Of a stretch of 64,000 nt of DNA, positions 11,635 through 22,209 are shown piece after piece. Location of the stretch: positions 8,022,001-8,086,000 of the forward strand of contig PUDQ02000001.1 in the NCBI GenBank assembly GCA_002964805.2. Direction: 5' to 3'. Within the stretch, counting starts at the first letter, position 1, and every line of letters begins with the position of its first letter. The notes below the pieces were generated by a model, which saw nothing but the letters and a program-made list of their open reading frames with translations, was not told the origin of the DNA and searched no databases. This DNA comes from Trametes villosa (taxonomy: Eukaryota > Basidiomycota > Agaricomycetes > Polyporales > Polyporaceae). A program made the translations under genes and the position numbers.

Positions 11635-12496
11635 CGTCGAGATGAGCAAGTTCCTGAGTTTCAAAGTTATCTGTCGTAGTCCTTCGTCTGGGCTGTTCGT
11701 CTGACAAGTGAAGACAGCGGTGGAGAAGGAGGAAGCCAGAAAAGTGGCCCAGCCGGGATTCTGCAAGCCCTGAGCAGATCGTAGATCGAGATCCGCTATG
11801 GAGATAGACGCCAGGAGGTTACGATCCCTTCAGGCGCCCATGAATGCACGACCTTCGGTCCGACTTCCACCTTGTCCTCATCCTCATACCGTCCTCAACG
11901 CGAACGAGTCTTTCGCATACCGATGACCGTCTCATAACATGGGAATACTCGGGATAGGAGTTGACATAGTGAATGCTCCTCGAATACTCCGGCTCATGGA
12001 ACGGAGATCTCCAGCGAGACTCGCTCATAGGGTCTTGAGCGAGAAGGAGTTTCCAATGTGGAACGCCATACCGGACACAGAGGGTGCAAGGCGTGCAAGA
12101 TTCCTGGCGGTGCGGTAAGCAATGCACTGTGTAGACGATCAAACATACTCACGCAATCCTCAGCTGGGGCGTAAAGGAGGCGGCATACAAGGCTATATTT
12201 CCTCACGCGCGGCCGACTTGGAAAGACCTCACCTTTCACTCGCTCTCCGCGGATGGTCTTCGAAAACCCATACTACAATATCATACAAGCGATGTGGAAG
12301 CCCTCTCTTGGAAGCTCCATACCTCTGTCAGCCACGATGGCGACTATATATTTGCGACGGTCCTCGTCGAGGCCCCGTAGCCCGCACCTCTCCACCACGC
12401 ATTTATCAAGTGTGATGAACTGGCGTGCTCGGCAATACATTAGGCTCCAGATATACCTGGTAAGGATATAGAGTACATTAATGCGTCCTATTAACC
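11635..12496. other. Spacer between Elp2 and Iba57
   Basis: About 860 bp between two minus-strand genes: the promoter side of Elp2 and the 3' side of Iba57. Minus-strand frames at 11819-12142 and 11994-12239 and plus-strand frames at 12122-12471 show no domain, no consistent splicing and no family likeness. No tRNA-like fold was recognised. Nothing is called here. Confidence 0.45.
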
Positions 12497-13835
12497 TCAG
12501 TCGTCTGCGTCTCCGGTTTGGTCAGTCTCCGGAGGCCTCTGGGGCCACCAGTCGGGCCAGTAGGGTGTTACACCCAGTTCATGGCCCTCGGGAGTAGTCA
12601 ACGAGAACCTCGCTCTACCCTGCTCTACTGCTTCCACCTGCTCGAGGCGGAGGAGCGCGAGGCCAACACCGCGTGTTGCGCTGAGCATCTTCCCGGTACC
12701 GCGCGGCCGTGGTCTGGGTGTGCTGTCCTCACCGCTCTGGATGGCATGAGGCCGGATGTCCAGCTGGGGTTGGACGGCGGGTAGGTCCTCAAATATCCTG
12801 TCAAGGTTCGCCAGCCTGAAACATGATTAGTCACAATGCGTGCATGGCAAGTGCGATGGATAGACATACGTCACGTCGGGCTTGTGTAGGACCACGGGCA
12901 GTATTCGCTTGCGTAGCTGGCCGGTATGATATGTTCGTACTGTCAGCTCCTGGCCGACGTAGCAGCCCTTCCGGAAGTCGACTGTGGTATGAGGATAAGC
13001 TACGTGAGCTCTTACTATCAATAGGAAGGCACTGACGTCCGCCCATGATGTCCATATTGGAGTCCATGGGGAAAGCCTGCACGGGTGGGATATCGTCCAC
13101 GCCTTCGGGGACCCCGTGCAGTATCCGATGCAGGAGGTAGCCGTCACCCTCAGCGACGTCATGTGTCGATGTTTCCTGTGCTACATTTTGTCAGGCCAGA
13201 GCAAGGGCAGTAGGGAGAGGTTGCTTACGTCGGTCGCCCTTCCTCACCAACAGCCGGTGACCCATTCCTACTGCTCTCCTATCGCGCAAGACACCGGGCG
13301 CAGACCCCCACGGCCACTCCCCATCCTTGTCCCATACTGGCTCAATCACGCCGCTGGTCGCGAAGTCCCAGTCTCGCGCAGTCTCCCAGCTCTTCTCCGC
13401 CTCGGATCCCCAGGCGGCCCAGACATCGTACTCCTCCGTTACGTCCCGCAGCTTGACTTTCGAGCGGAGGACGAAGCGCTTGAGCGTGGGCAGGATTGGG
13501 GGTGCCTCGGATGGCCTGGCGTCGTACTCGACTAGATACCCCGAGCGGCCGGTGTCCGTGGTATGCGCGTAGATGAAGATGTCATGGAGCACCCTCCCCT
13601 GTGCGGTTGTAAGCCCGCTCGTTCAGACTCTGAGTGGTTGGGCGCGACACACCTGCGCGTGGAGGAAGGCAGAGTAGAAGTGACTTTGAGGATGGCGCGG
13701 GACGGACGCGGCGGTCAGGCCGTTCAGGAACTCTGCCGCCTGCGACCCTGTGATTGAGAGGACCGCCCGGTGCGGTACAGGCGCGACCGTAGGCGTATTT
13801 CGAACAAGCGAGCGTAGAATTGGAGGCAACGGCAT
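12497..13835 (-). CDS. IBA57: Mitochondrial iron-sulfur cluster assembly factor Iba57 (YgfZ/GcvT-like)
   Basis: Iba57 is a folate-binding-fold protein that acts late in mitochondrial [4Fe-4S] cluster assembly with Isa1/Isa2. Exons give [20 protein letters not shown] (N-terminal signature), [12 protein letters not shown], the body [40 protein letters not shown] with FPMDSNMD, and the family hallmark [20 protein letters not shown] (KGCYxGQE), followed by a C-terminal barrel half. The start is ATG 13833-13835 ([10 protein letters not shown]); the open frame upstream has only GTG. The N-terminal [13 protein letters not shown] could serve as a short mitochondrial presequence. Stop TGA at 12497-12499. 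About five or six exons. Divergent from Pet191 with about 175 bp between starts, so two mitochondrial assembly factors share one promoter region. Confidence 0.93.
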
Positions 13836-14009
13836 CCTGAACGCTACGTCCACAGGCTCAAGTCGCGCGCAGGGGTTCGCAGTCAGAGAAGGGTGGGTGG
13901 ATGAGCGAGCGAGCGAGAAAGCCGAGGAATTCGGAGTCGGCGGGGACGCCTAATGCGGCGGCAGTCGGCGGCTTCGGACCGCACGCCTCCTTGTCCGCTC
14001 TCCACATCC

Positions 14010-14355
14010 ATGTCCTCGTCCTGCTCGCACCTCCTCGCCGCGCTCAAGGACTGCCTCCTCCACTCGGACTGCGTGCTCAAGCAGGGGCACCTGCCCTCGG
14101 AGTGTCTGAAGGAACATGCGGACGAGCTGCCGGAACAGTGCAAGGCGCTCCGGCAGGCGACGTTCGAGTGTAAACGGGGCATGGTACGTCGCTATGCTCT
14201 ATGGTGTACTGTGCACTATGTCGGCATGCATACTAACGCGTTTGAGTGTGTTATAGCTTGACATGAGGAAGCGTTTCCGCGGGAACAATGTTGACCTGCC
14301 CCCACCACCACCGAAGAGTCGCGAGCAGCCAGCACCAACTACACCTTCGACATAG
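14010..14355 (+). CDS. PET191: Cytochrome c oxidase assembly factor Pet191/Coa5 (twin-CX9C type)
   Basis: Small intermembrane-space protein needed for complex IV assembly. Two exons, 14010-14183 and 14257-14355, give 90 residues. The CHCH cysteines lie in CSHLLAALKDCLLHSDC, ECLKEH, CKALRQATFECKRGM and the family end signature MRKRFRGN after the intron. A Pro-rich tail (NVDLPPPPPKSREQPAP) follows. The start ATG 14010 gives MSSSC, matching the usual Pet191 beginning. The intron opens GTACGT directly after GM and closes TTATAG. Head-to-head with Iba57. Confidence 0.94.
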
Positions 14356-14986
14356 TACTAGCATTATGGGAGCATATTCTTCCGCTATCACGTCTCTCGC
14401 TGCAGCGAACGACCCTCTATGACCCACAAGAACGTACCATGATGGCTCATGAAGATGGCCGTGGGATAGGTCTGGAGAGTTCGGGCTTGGGCAAGGTTCT
14501 CGGCACTTGTGAGTGAAGCATCTCCTCGCGTTTTTTAGGATGCTGTATTCACTGTCGTGGATTCGCAGGTAATGTATTGCGCATACAGTATTCACGCACC
14601 TGCTGCTTACTGTATCATCTACTCACCCATGTGCGACATCCCCTGCCCTCGCGAACAGTTCAGCGCAATTCGGCCTGCATTAATATTGACAGCAGAGCAC
14701 GTCGATCTTGTTTGCCATAGGGAAAACCTCGACGCCTTAACTCTCAATGCGCACTTGTTCAATTGATTCTATCAGGCCGAGACGGCTTGACTATCGCCGT
14801 GCCAAGAGACGCCGACGCCTCGTGCAGGATTGCTCCACCCAGGTCATCGTGATTCGTGCGCTGCCACGCCGTTCCTGGACGCTCCACGGCCTCTTCGTAC
14901 ATTAAAAGACTCTGACCGCTCGCGCGCAGAACTCTCGCCGCCGTTGGACTAATACCCCGCACCTTGTACTTCTAGTCACGACCGTC
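14356..14986. other. Spacer between Pet191 and the GH128 gene
   Basis: About 630 bp between two plus-strand genes. It is less GC-rich than the coding parts. Open frames at 14251-14595 and 14557-14766 carry no recognisable motif. The last 100 bp or so are the expected promoter and leader of the glucanase gene. Confidence 0.45.
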
Positions 14987-16162
14987 ATGCCTTCTCGAAT
15001 CGCTGCCCTATTCATCCTCGTCGCCCTGTTCCCGCGCCGTGCGGTCGCCGCAACCCTCGAAGCACGTCCAGAGCACAACCTTGCGGTCACAAGCTCCAGC
15101 AAAGCCGGCTTGGGGTGGGCGAACGGGAACTACAACAACATCAAGCAGTACCTCGGCACCGGCAAGGTTTCATGGTACGCTCGTCTTCCGGGGCTTTTCC
15201 GGAGCGCATTTCTCACCGCGACGTCACAGGTACTACACATGGAGCCCCGAGCCCGTCCAAGCAGACATCGAGTTCGTGCCGATGCTCTGGGGCCTGAAGC
15301 AGGCCACCGACTGGGACAGCAACATCAACCGCACGATCGCGCAGCAGCACGCGACGCACCTCCTCGGGTTCAACGAGCCCGAGATCGAGGCGCAGGCGAA
15401 CCTCTCGCCCATGGACGCCGCCGCGGCCTGGAAGGCGCACATCGAGCCGCTCAAGGGGCTCGGCGTTATGCTGGGCGCGCCCGCGCCGAGCGGCTCCCCG
15501 GCGGGCAAGCAGTGGGTTGTAGACTGGCTGAACGCGTGCCAGGGCGGGTGCACGGTGGACTTCATGCCGCTGCACTGGTACGACGTGAACTCGACGGCGT
15601 TCGTGGAGTTCGTGGAGGACTACCACAATACGTTCCAGAAGCCGGTGTGGGTCACCGAGTGGGCGTGCCAGGTCAGTAGGCGTGGGGATGGCATTGTGTG
15701 CGGTGTGGGTGCTGAAGTGGGCTGTGCACAGAACTTCGTCCAAGCGGATAGGCAGTGCTCGTTGGATGACATCGTGGGCTTCATGAATGCCACGCAGACG
15801 TTCTTGGATAACACCGACTACGTCGAGCGCTACGCATGGTTCGGCGCCATGGAGAACCTGCAAGGCGTTAACCAGGTATGAACCACCTATATCTACAGAG
15901 CGTGAAGGCGGGGACTAACCACGATATATCTCAGGAGAACGCGCTGATGTCTACCCAGGGAGAGATTACGCCCTTGGGCCAGCAGTACATCGGTGCGGCC
16001 AGGCCAAACGTTACCTCCGACTACCAGCCCGGCGTCGTACACGGCGGCTCTGGTGTCAGCGCACCAACGCAAAGCCCGAATTCGTCGGACATGCCTCGAG
16101 CCGCCTTGTGGCGATCGGTGATGTTTGGCGTCCTTGCGTCGCTTTTCCTATTCTCGTGGTGA
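14987..16162 (+). CDS. Secreted GH128-family glycoside hydrolase (Asl1-like endo-beta-1,3-glucanase), probably surface-anchored
   Basis: Four exons (14987-15174, 15230-15671, 15732-15875, 15935-16162) encode 333 residues. A signal peptide is evident (MPSRIAALFILVALFPRRAV, cleavage near AVAAT). The GH128 barrel shows GLGWANGNY, WYYTWSPEP, FVPMLWG, the acid/base region HLLGFNEPE, VDFMPLHWYDVN, and the nucleophile region KPVWVTEWACQ, then ERYAWFGAM. Two glutamates (FNEPE and TEW) are the predicted catalytic pair. The C-terminus has a Ser/Pro-rich spacer and a hydrophobic end (LWRSVMFGVLASLFLFSW), as expected for GPI or membrane anchoring. Likely role: remodelling of beta-1,3-glucan in the fungus's own cell wall; an extracellular degradative role is possible. 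Confidence 0.92.
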
Positions 16163-16848
16163 GGTGGTGAGCACTGAGGATCAGGGACTCATCGATCTCC
16201 GCTGCTCGGAATCATATGGACTATACACGCCGAGACTTATCGCACTACACACGGACGATCTCCGCGCGGACGCGTTTACAGTACGTACCATCGGGATATA
16301 CCCTACATCATTTACCTACCCGGACGTTTGCACACTTACGCATCCTCCTGAACGTATTTCCCAGTAGAGAGCCGTGCACGGTTCGGCATACCCAATGCCA
16401 TGTCTCACGATAATCAACCGCGCTGCAGATGGAGTTACTCAGCTGGCGTCCACGGACACGCAGCACTTGCTCAGCACCACTCGAGCACCATCAGGGTGGC
16501 ATCTCGAAGGGCGCGCATATGTCAGCAGACAGCGCGGCGTGGCTTCCGCGGCGAGAGTGAGACTGCGGCCCGCATAGAGTGGTAGGGACCGCGGGGACGC
16601 TTAGCAAGACAGACTGGGCTTCGGACGGATGACGTGCTCGCACTCCTTGCTTACGGTCCGCGTGCTCGGCCTCTGCCGCGCACATGGCCAGCCCGAGAAC
16701 GCGTAGCCTTCTGCTGCATATGTATGCAGGTGGTACTAGTACAGTAGCATGTGAAGGCGGTATATAAGTGAGGCCCGCAGGATGGTGTGGAGTCTCATCT
16801 TGTCCCCTCACATCCAATCCGCCCCTACCCATCCAACGCTCAGTAGCC
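16163..16848. other. Spacer between GH128 and the GST gene
   Basis: About 690 bp of non-coding sequence: the 3' region of the glucanase and the promoter of the GST gene, which includes a TATA element near its right end. Open frames such as 16216-16413 and 16374-16585 show no family signature. Confidence 0.5.
16761..16768 (+). promoter_or_regulatory. TATA box of the GST gene
   Basis: TATATAAG lies 81 bases upstream of the GST start codon at 16849 and is followed by a pyrimidine-rich leader. This spacing suits a basidiomycete TATA-driven promoter with a short 5' leader, consistent with an inducible detoxification gene. Confidence 0.6.
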
Positions 16849-17776
16849 ATGCCCGCCGGTCTCTTGCTCTACACTGCGGCCACCCCTAACGGCCACAAGG
16901 TCTCCATCTTCCTTGAGGAGCTCAAGGCCGCCTACGGCGGCCAGCCCGAATACGAGTATGTACTCATCAGCAAACACACCTACCCCTTTGTGGCGCGAAA
17001 GCATCATGCTAATCAGCTGTTTTCACCAGGGTCAACAAGATCAACATCTGGGAGAACACGCAGAAGGAGCCGTGGTTCATCAAGCTGAACCCGAACGGGC
17101 GCATCCCCGTGCTCGTCGACCACAACCGGGACGACTTCGTCGTGTTCGAGACCGCGGCGATCCTGCTCTACCTCCAGCAGTTCTACGACAAGGAGAACAA
17201 GTTCGGGTTCGACAAGGACAAGGACCCGAACACCTGGAGCGAGCAGCTCCAGTGGATCTTCTTCGCGGTACGCGTTGACGTCGTAGCGTGACTCAGTTGT
17301 GTGGGTGCTTATGTGTGTTTCTGTGTAGCACGGCGGTGTTGGTCCCATGCAGGGCCAGTCGAACCACTTCCACAAGTACGCGCCGGAGCAGATCCCGTAC
17401 GCGAAGAAGCGTGAGTGCCTGATCGCGCTTGAAATCTCTCAAGTAGATACTCACCTGAACCGTCTACAGGCTACCTTGAGGAGACCAAGCGTCTCTACGG
17501 CGTGCTCGAGATCCGTCTGCAGGACCGGGACTGGCTCGTGGGCCCCGGACGCGGCACTTACAGCATCGCGGACATCAACGTCCTGGCATGGGTCCGCATC
17601 CACAAGATTGCGGGTGTCGAGAACCTCGACGAGACCCCGCGCGTAAAGGTCCGTATCCAGCACCTGGTCCATACTCAAGAAGGACGAGCTGACCATTACC
17701 TTTCGGTACGCAGGACTGGCTTGAACGTGCTCTCGCGCGTCCAGCCTTCCAGGCTGGTATTGCCGTCCCGGCTTGA
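16849..17776 (+). CDS. Glutathione S-transferase, Ure2p class
   Basis: Five exons (16849-16955, 17030-17267, 17329-17410, 17470-17648, 17714-17776) give 222 residues, normal for a cytosolic GST. The N-terminal thioredoxin fold reads [20 protein letters not shown], typical of the fungal Ure2p class, then [12 protein letters not shown] (cis-Pro) and [10 protein letters not shown] (Glu-Thr contacting the gamma-glutamyl group). The helical C-terminal domain contains [19 protein letters not shown], with the SIAD N-capping box. Wood-decay basidiomycetes carry expanded Ure2p-class GSTs linked to detoxification of wood extractives; that role is inferred from the class, not seen here. A strong TATA box stands upstream. 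Confidence 0.93.
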
Positions 17777-18307
17777 GGCATCATGGTTGAGAGAGAATAT
17801 CGTTGGACTGTCGTCGACTCACGGATGTATTCTTGTACAAACCTAAATTATGAAAGAGCTGTAGGATGGCATCTGCTCGGAAGTACAGCCGTTCGAACTT
17901 TCCTTTGGAGATCGAAGTTCTCAAATGCACCTGGACAGTTGACGTAGTGGAGGATAGGAAGATTGAGCAAAACGCAACCCACGAAGGGAAGGTATGCTCG
18001 GATGGAGCTGAATGCTGAAAAATACGCATGGCGGTATTGATGTGGAGGCGGAACACGGAACCCCCTAGTAAAAGGCGAGGGGGTTGTTTGATTGCACCAC
18101 CTCCTACCGCTGGGTGACATGGACAGGAGAGATGGTGGTCTGGCAGAGTTGGACGTTTTGCTCAACTCACGGGTTCCCGTCGTCTGATGAGGTCACGGGC
18201 GACTGTGGCGATCGCGTCGCGTACTTCGGCAAGCGCGCGAGCACGCTCAAGCTTGTCTCCCACCCACGCTGCCGGAGGTACATACACCGCTGTCGACACT
18301 CTGTCTC
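17777..18307. other. Spacer between GST and METTL3 homologue
   Basis: About 530 bp without a convincing gene. Minus-strand frames at 17781-18165 lack any domain. The right half is presumably the METTL3 promoter and leader. Confidence 0.45.
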
Positions 18308-20300
18308 ATGTCGGTCGACGACAAGCTCAAGCTCGTTGCGGCTGCTGCCCTCCAGTCTCTCTTCGCTGCGAATGCTGTGAGCGCGCCCATCTCTTCCTTC
18401 GACCTCCTCACCCGAATCATCGCGTCCGGGCCTCCTCCACCCGGTCTCCTTCCCGGCAAGCAGCCTGCCCCCAGGCTCCGCCTCACCGACCTATCACGCT
18501 TCGAACGCATTCTCGAACAACTTTCCGAGGGCTGGGATGGCGGCAGGATCACGCTGTCCAAGCAGGAGACCGATGGCGAGCTTACGGTAATGGACGTGCA
18601 GCTTGGTAGCGCGCGCGAGGGTCCGTCGCCACGCGCACAGGCGGCACCAGCGCACCGCAAGAGGAAGCGCGTAGTAGACGAGGACGAAGATTCCGCTGAG
18701 GGACGCGCGGCGGAAGAGGAGACCCCAGAGAGGACCGAGGCGTGGAAGCCGCCCCCAAGCACGCTCGAGAGCCTGAGCAAGACTATGAAGGAGGTGTACA
18801 ACCTGATGCAGCAAGCTACCGCGAAGGCTCGTCTCCTCGCCGAGCAGGTGAGTGCGTCACTACCCGCTCTGTGCACGCCGCTGACCGACCTGCCCGACGC
18901 TGTGGCCATCCCAGTTCCGCTCGATGACTGGCAGCTTCGAGCCCATATGCGCGCACATCACCAAGGACGAGTGTGCTAAGGCGCGCCGTGGCTCCTTGCC
19001 CGCCTCAAGTCCCTCGAAAACCCTCTCCGTCATATGCGACCGCATCCATTTCCGCCCCCTGCTCCGCCCGCACACCGACCCTGGATTGGGACACTGCTCG
19101 TACCTGAACACATGCTATTCGGAACCGACCTACGCGCAGTCACCGTCGATCCCTCCACTCCCCTCCCATCGGCAGGGGCAATATAGCGCGCAGGGGCAGG
19201 GCCCTGTAAGCCTCCCGAGCGGGCTCGGAGCAGGCGGGCGGGGTAAGGAGAAGGCGCCCTGTCGGTACTTGCACTTCGAGGTGGACTGGGACGTGAACGA
19301 TGGTCAGGGTATGGCAGAGCAGAGGCAGGTGGCGAAGAGGAGGCCGTACAAGCTGCCCATTGGATTGGGGCCAGAAGGCAAGGAAACAACCATGGTAGGC
19401 TTCAGGTGCACATCCGTCGACCCGGCAGACTCACGTCTTTGCCCCAGCTCCCTCCGCAGTGGATCAACTGCGACCTGCGTAGATTTGACTACTCGGTCCT
19501 AGGCAAGTTCCATGTAATCATGGCTGACCCGCCATGGGATATCCATATGAGCGTATGCAACTACCTTTGATCCAACGCCCCAGTACATTGACACTGACCC
19601 CGATGCAGCTGCCTTACGGAACCATGACGGACGACGAGATGCGCGCGATGCCCATCCCGACGCTCCAAGACGAGGGCCTGCTCTTCCTCTGGGTGACCGG
19701 GCGCGCGATGGAGGTCGGGCGCGAGTGCATGCGCCACTGGGGCTACACGCGCGTGGACGAGGTCGTGTGGGTGAAGACGAACCAGCTGCAGCGCGTGATC
19801 CGCACGGGGCGCACGGGCCACTGGCTGAACCACACGAAGGAGCACATGCTCGTCGGCGTGAAGACGGTCGCGGCCGCGGACGGGAGCCTCAAGTTCCCCG
19901 CGTGGGTGAACCGCGGGCTCGACACGGACGTCGTCGTGTCCGAGGTGCGCGAGACGAGCCGGAAGCCGGACGAGGTGTACGGCATGATCGAGCGCATGTG
20001 CCCCGGCGGGCGCAAGATCGAGATCTTTGGAAGGAAGCATAATACGCGGCCGGGGTGAGTGGTGTTGTGGTGGTTTGTGGGTGGTTGCACAGACGGACTG
20101 ACGAGGCGGTGTTAGGTGGTTGACATTGGGCAATCAACTCGGCGCGGACCAGATATACGAAGAGGACTTGAGGGCACGGATCAAGGCAAGGTTTGTAGCA
20201 TACCGGTCGTCCACGTCATGAAAGAAGTGACTGATGGACGTACTTTTATAGGTACCCGGAGAGGCTGCTGAATCCGCCCCCAGACCTGCCCGTACGCTAA
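18308..20300 (+). CDS. IME4: N6-adenosine mRNA methyltransferase catalytic subunit (METTL3/Ime4, MT-A70 family)
   Basis: Catalytic subunit of the m6A writer, using S-adenosylmethionine to methylate adenosines in mRNA. Six exons (18308-18847, 18915-19394, 19448-19552, 19609-20054, 20116-20190, 20252-20300) give 564 residues. The N-terminal part has an acidic/basic linker ([18 protein letters not shown]) and a helix ending AKARLLAEQ. The middle carries Cys/His motifs resembling the METTL3 CCCH region ([30 protein letters not shown]). The MT-A70 domain has [11 protein letters not shown] (catalytic DPPW), [39 protein letters not shown] and a terminal [15 protein letters not shown]. All catalytic landmarks are intact. 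The stop TAA follows [10 protein letters not shown] see no METTL14 partner in the window. Confidence 0.95.
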
Positions 20301-20733
20301 GGGCGTGCCACATTGGACGTTATGGCGCACTGCGAACTGCTCTCTCGGCTTGGACAATAGCTCTGTTGTCATTTGCTTTCGGACGTCTGCTGTACTGACA
20401 TGGAAAGTGTATCTGTAAAGGATGTGTGTATATCAGTCGTTGCGCTTGTGTGGACACTGCCTCGTCCGCCGCGTTTCCCTGACTGTACTGGAGCTTTTGG
20501 CTGCATTCCGGGACTCTAGCCTTCGAAGCCCAGACAACCTTCGCGGGTGGATGTCTCTCGGGTAAGTGCTACATCCGATGACGTCCTGCTGACCGTCAGG
20601 CTTCAACAACCGCAGTCAACTACAGGCCTAGTTCTAACCGCCCCCGGGTACGGTATATATACCGATCCACAAACGCTTGCGACAGTTCACACCAAGCTTG
20701 AAGGCATCCTCCCAACCGCAGCCCCCTGTGAAT
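20301..20733. other. Spacer between METTL3 homologue and NmrA-like gene
   Basis: About 430 bp: the 3' region of the methyltransferase gene and the promoter of the NmrA-like gene. A TATA element lies at 20654-20661. No other feature recognised. Confidence 0.5.
20654..20661 (+). promoter_or_regulatory. TATA box of the NmrA-like gene
   Basis: TATATATA stands 73 bases upstream of the start codon at 20734, in a GC-rich surrounding that makes it stand out. Confidence 0.55.
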
Positions 20734-21811
20734 ATGCCAACCATCCTCATCACCGGCGCCGCAGGCCGTACCTCCGGGTTCGTCATACGAGCCCTCCTCG
20801 AAACACCCACCTTCGATCCCTCCAACCTGCGCCTCCTCGTGCGCTCCCCGGATGCGGCCACGGCGCTCAAGCAGCGCTTCCCCCAGCTCTCCGACGCGAG
20901 CTTCGCCGTCGGGGACTACCTCGAGGCGCACACGCTCGCGCCCGCGCTCGCAGGTGTGGACATCGTCTTCTACAACGGGCCCGCGTTTCATGCGCTCGAG
21001 ACGGCGATGGGCATCGCACTCATTGACGCAGCTGCAAGCGCGGGCGTGCGCCACTTCGTGTACTGCAGCGTGCTGTTTCCGGTGCTCACGAAGCTACTGA
21101 ACCACAAGGCAAAGCTCAGGTGAGTACTGAGTGCTGAACCTGTGCACAAAGAACGGTTGCGCTGACCGCTTCTATGATAGCGTCGAGGAACACCTGATCG
21201 AGTCCGGTCTGAACTACACGATCCTGCAGGTAAGTACATGGACTTCCACGCTCATTCACCCGGCGTCGCGATTCTCATGTATCTCGCAGCCGACGTCGTT
21301 CATGCAGAACGTCAACCTGCAGACGGTGGTGTCCACGGGCACGCTGACGGCGAACTACACGCCGAGCGTCCTGCAAGGCTATCTCGACCTCCACGACCTC
21401 GCCGCGGTGGCGCGAACTGTCATCCTCGATCCGGCGCCGCACAACCGCGCGCGGTACGAGCTCGTCAGCGAGAACTGCACGTACGAGGACGTCGCGAAGG
21501 AGATCGCAGCGCAGACCGGGAAAGAGATTGAGGTTGAGCAGATTCCTCGCGCAGAGATTGTGACGAGGGCTGCGATACATCTCAAACTGTCCACGGATTA
21601 CGCTGCGGAGGCGATGGACAGGATGATGTATTATTACGACAAGAGGTGAGGTTGCGGCTGGCGTCCTAGAGTCTCACGGAGCACAGATACTAATCGAGGC
21701 GAATACAGGGGCATCCCAGGGAACACAAACACGGTGAGATGGATCCTGGACAGGCAGCCAACGTCCTGGGCGGAGCGTATTCGCCGCGACCTCAAAGATG
21801 TTCAGACGTGA
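20734..21811 (+). CDS. NmrA-like NAD(P)-binding protein (atypical short-chain dehydrogenase)
   Basis: Four exons (20734-21119, 21181-21229, 21290-21645, 21709-21811) encode 297 residues. The Rossmann start is ILITGAAGRTSGFVIRALLE (GxxGxxG type), followed by LRLLVRSPDAA, VGDYLEAHTLAPALAGVDIV and RHFVYCSVLFP. The usual SDR YxxxK is not evident; the sequence at that place is LLNHKAKL. Further elements are HLIESGLNYTILQPTSFMQN and LDLHDLAAVARTVIL, characteristic of the NmrA/HSCARG family. Members act as redox sensors in transcription control or as reductases; which applies here cannot be told. The ATG at 20734 follows a clear TATA box; the open frame extends upstream only from TTG. Confidence 0.88.
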
Positions 21812-22209
21812 TACGGTAGAGTAAATGCCATACTTAACCCCTATCATCGCACCCCAGAACTCTACAGACGTCGTGTATACATAGCTGACTATGCGGAGCG
21901 GAGCCCGGAGCGTGATGAGTACTGAGTACCTGGAAGAGAAACCCGCCGATTTCGACCACGACATCTTGCCGTTCACCACGCGCAGTATAACGAGGCCCCC
22001 CAGCTGGGACTTCCTAACCATCGGTTCTACGTGGGTATCTACCAGACCGCACGGGCTGAGGGCCATTGCTGACTGGGCATCAAGGATCCGAACGGTCCGA
22101 CAAGCACATTCCTTCAGAGCCATTGCGTGATCTGTCATCGAATGAAACTACTGGCCATCGCAGAGCGGGATTCAGTGGTACAAAAAGCGACGAGAAACAT
22201 TGGGGTCAA
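21812..22209. other. Convergent spacer between NmrA-like and Mei5/Sfr1-like genes
   Basis: About 400 bp between two convergent genes, expected to hold both 3' ends. No motif recognised in the short frames on either strand. Confidence 0.5.

Noticed and set aside
11819..12471. Several open frames between Elp2 and Iba57
   Set aside because: No domain, no splice pattern and no codon bias like the neighbouring genes; treated as intergenic.
20734..21811. Classical short-chain dehydrogenase with YxxxK active site for the NmrA-like gene
   Set aside because: The catalytic YxxxK is not visible at the expected place; the sequence order fits the NmrA/HSCARG group instead.
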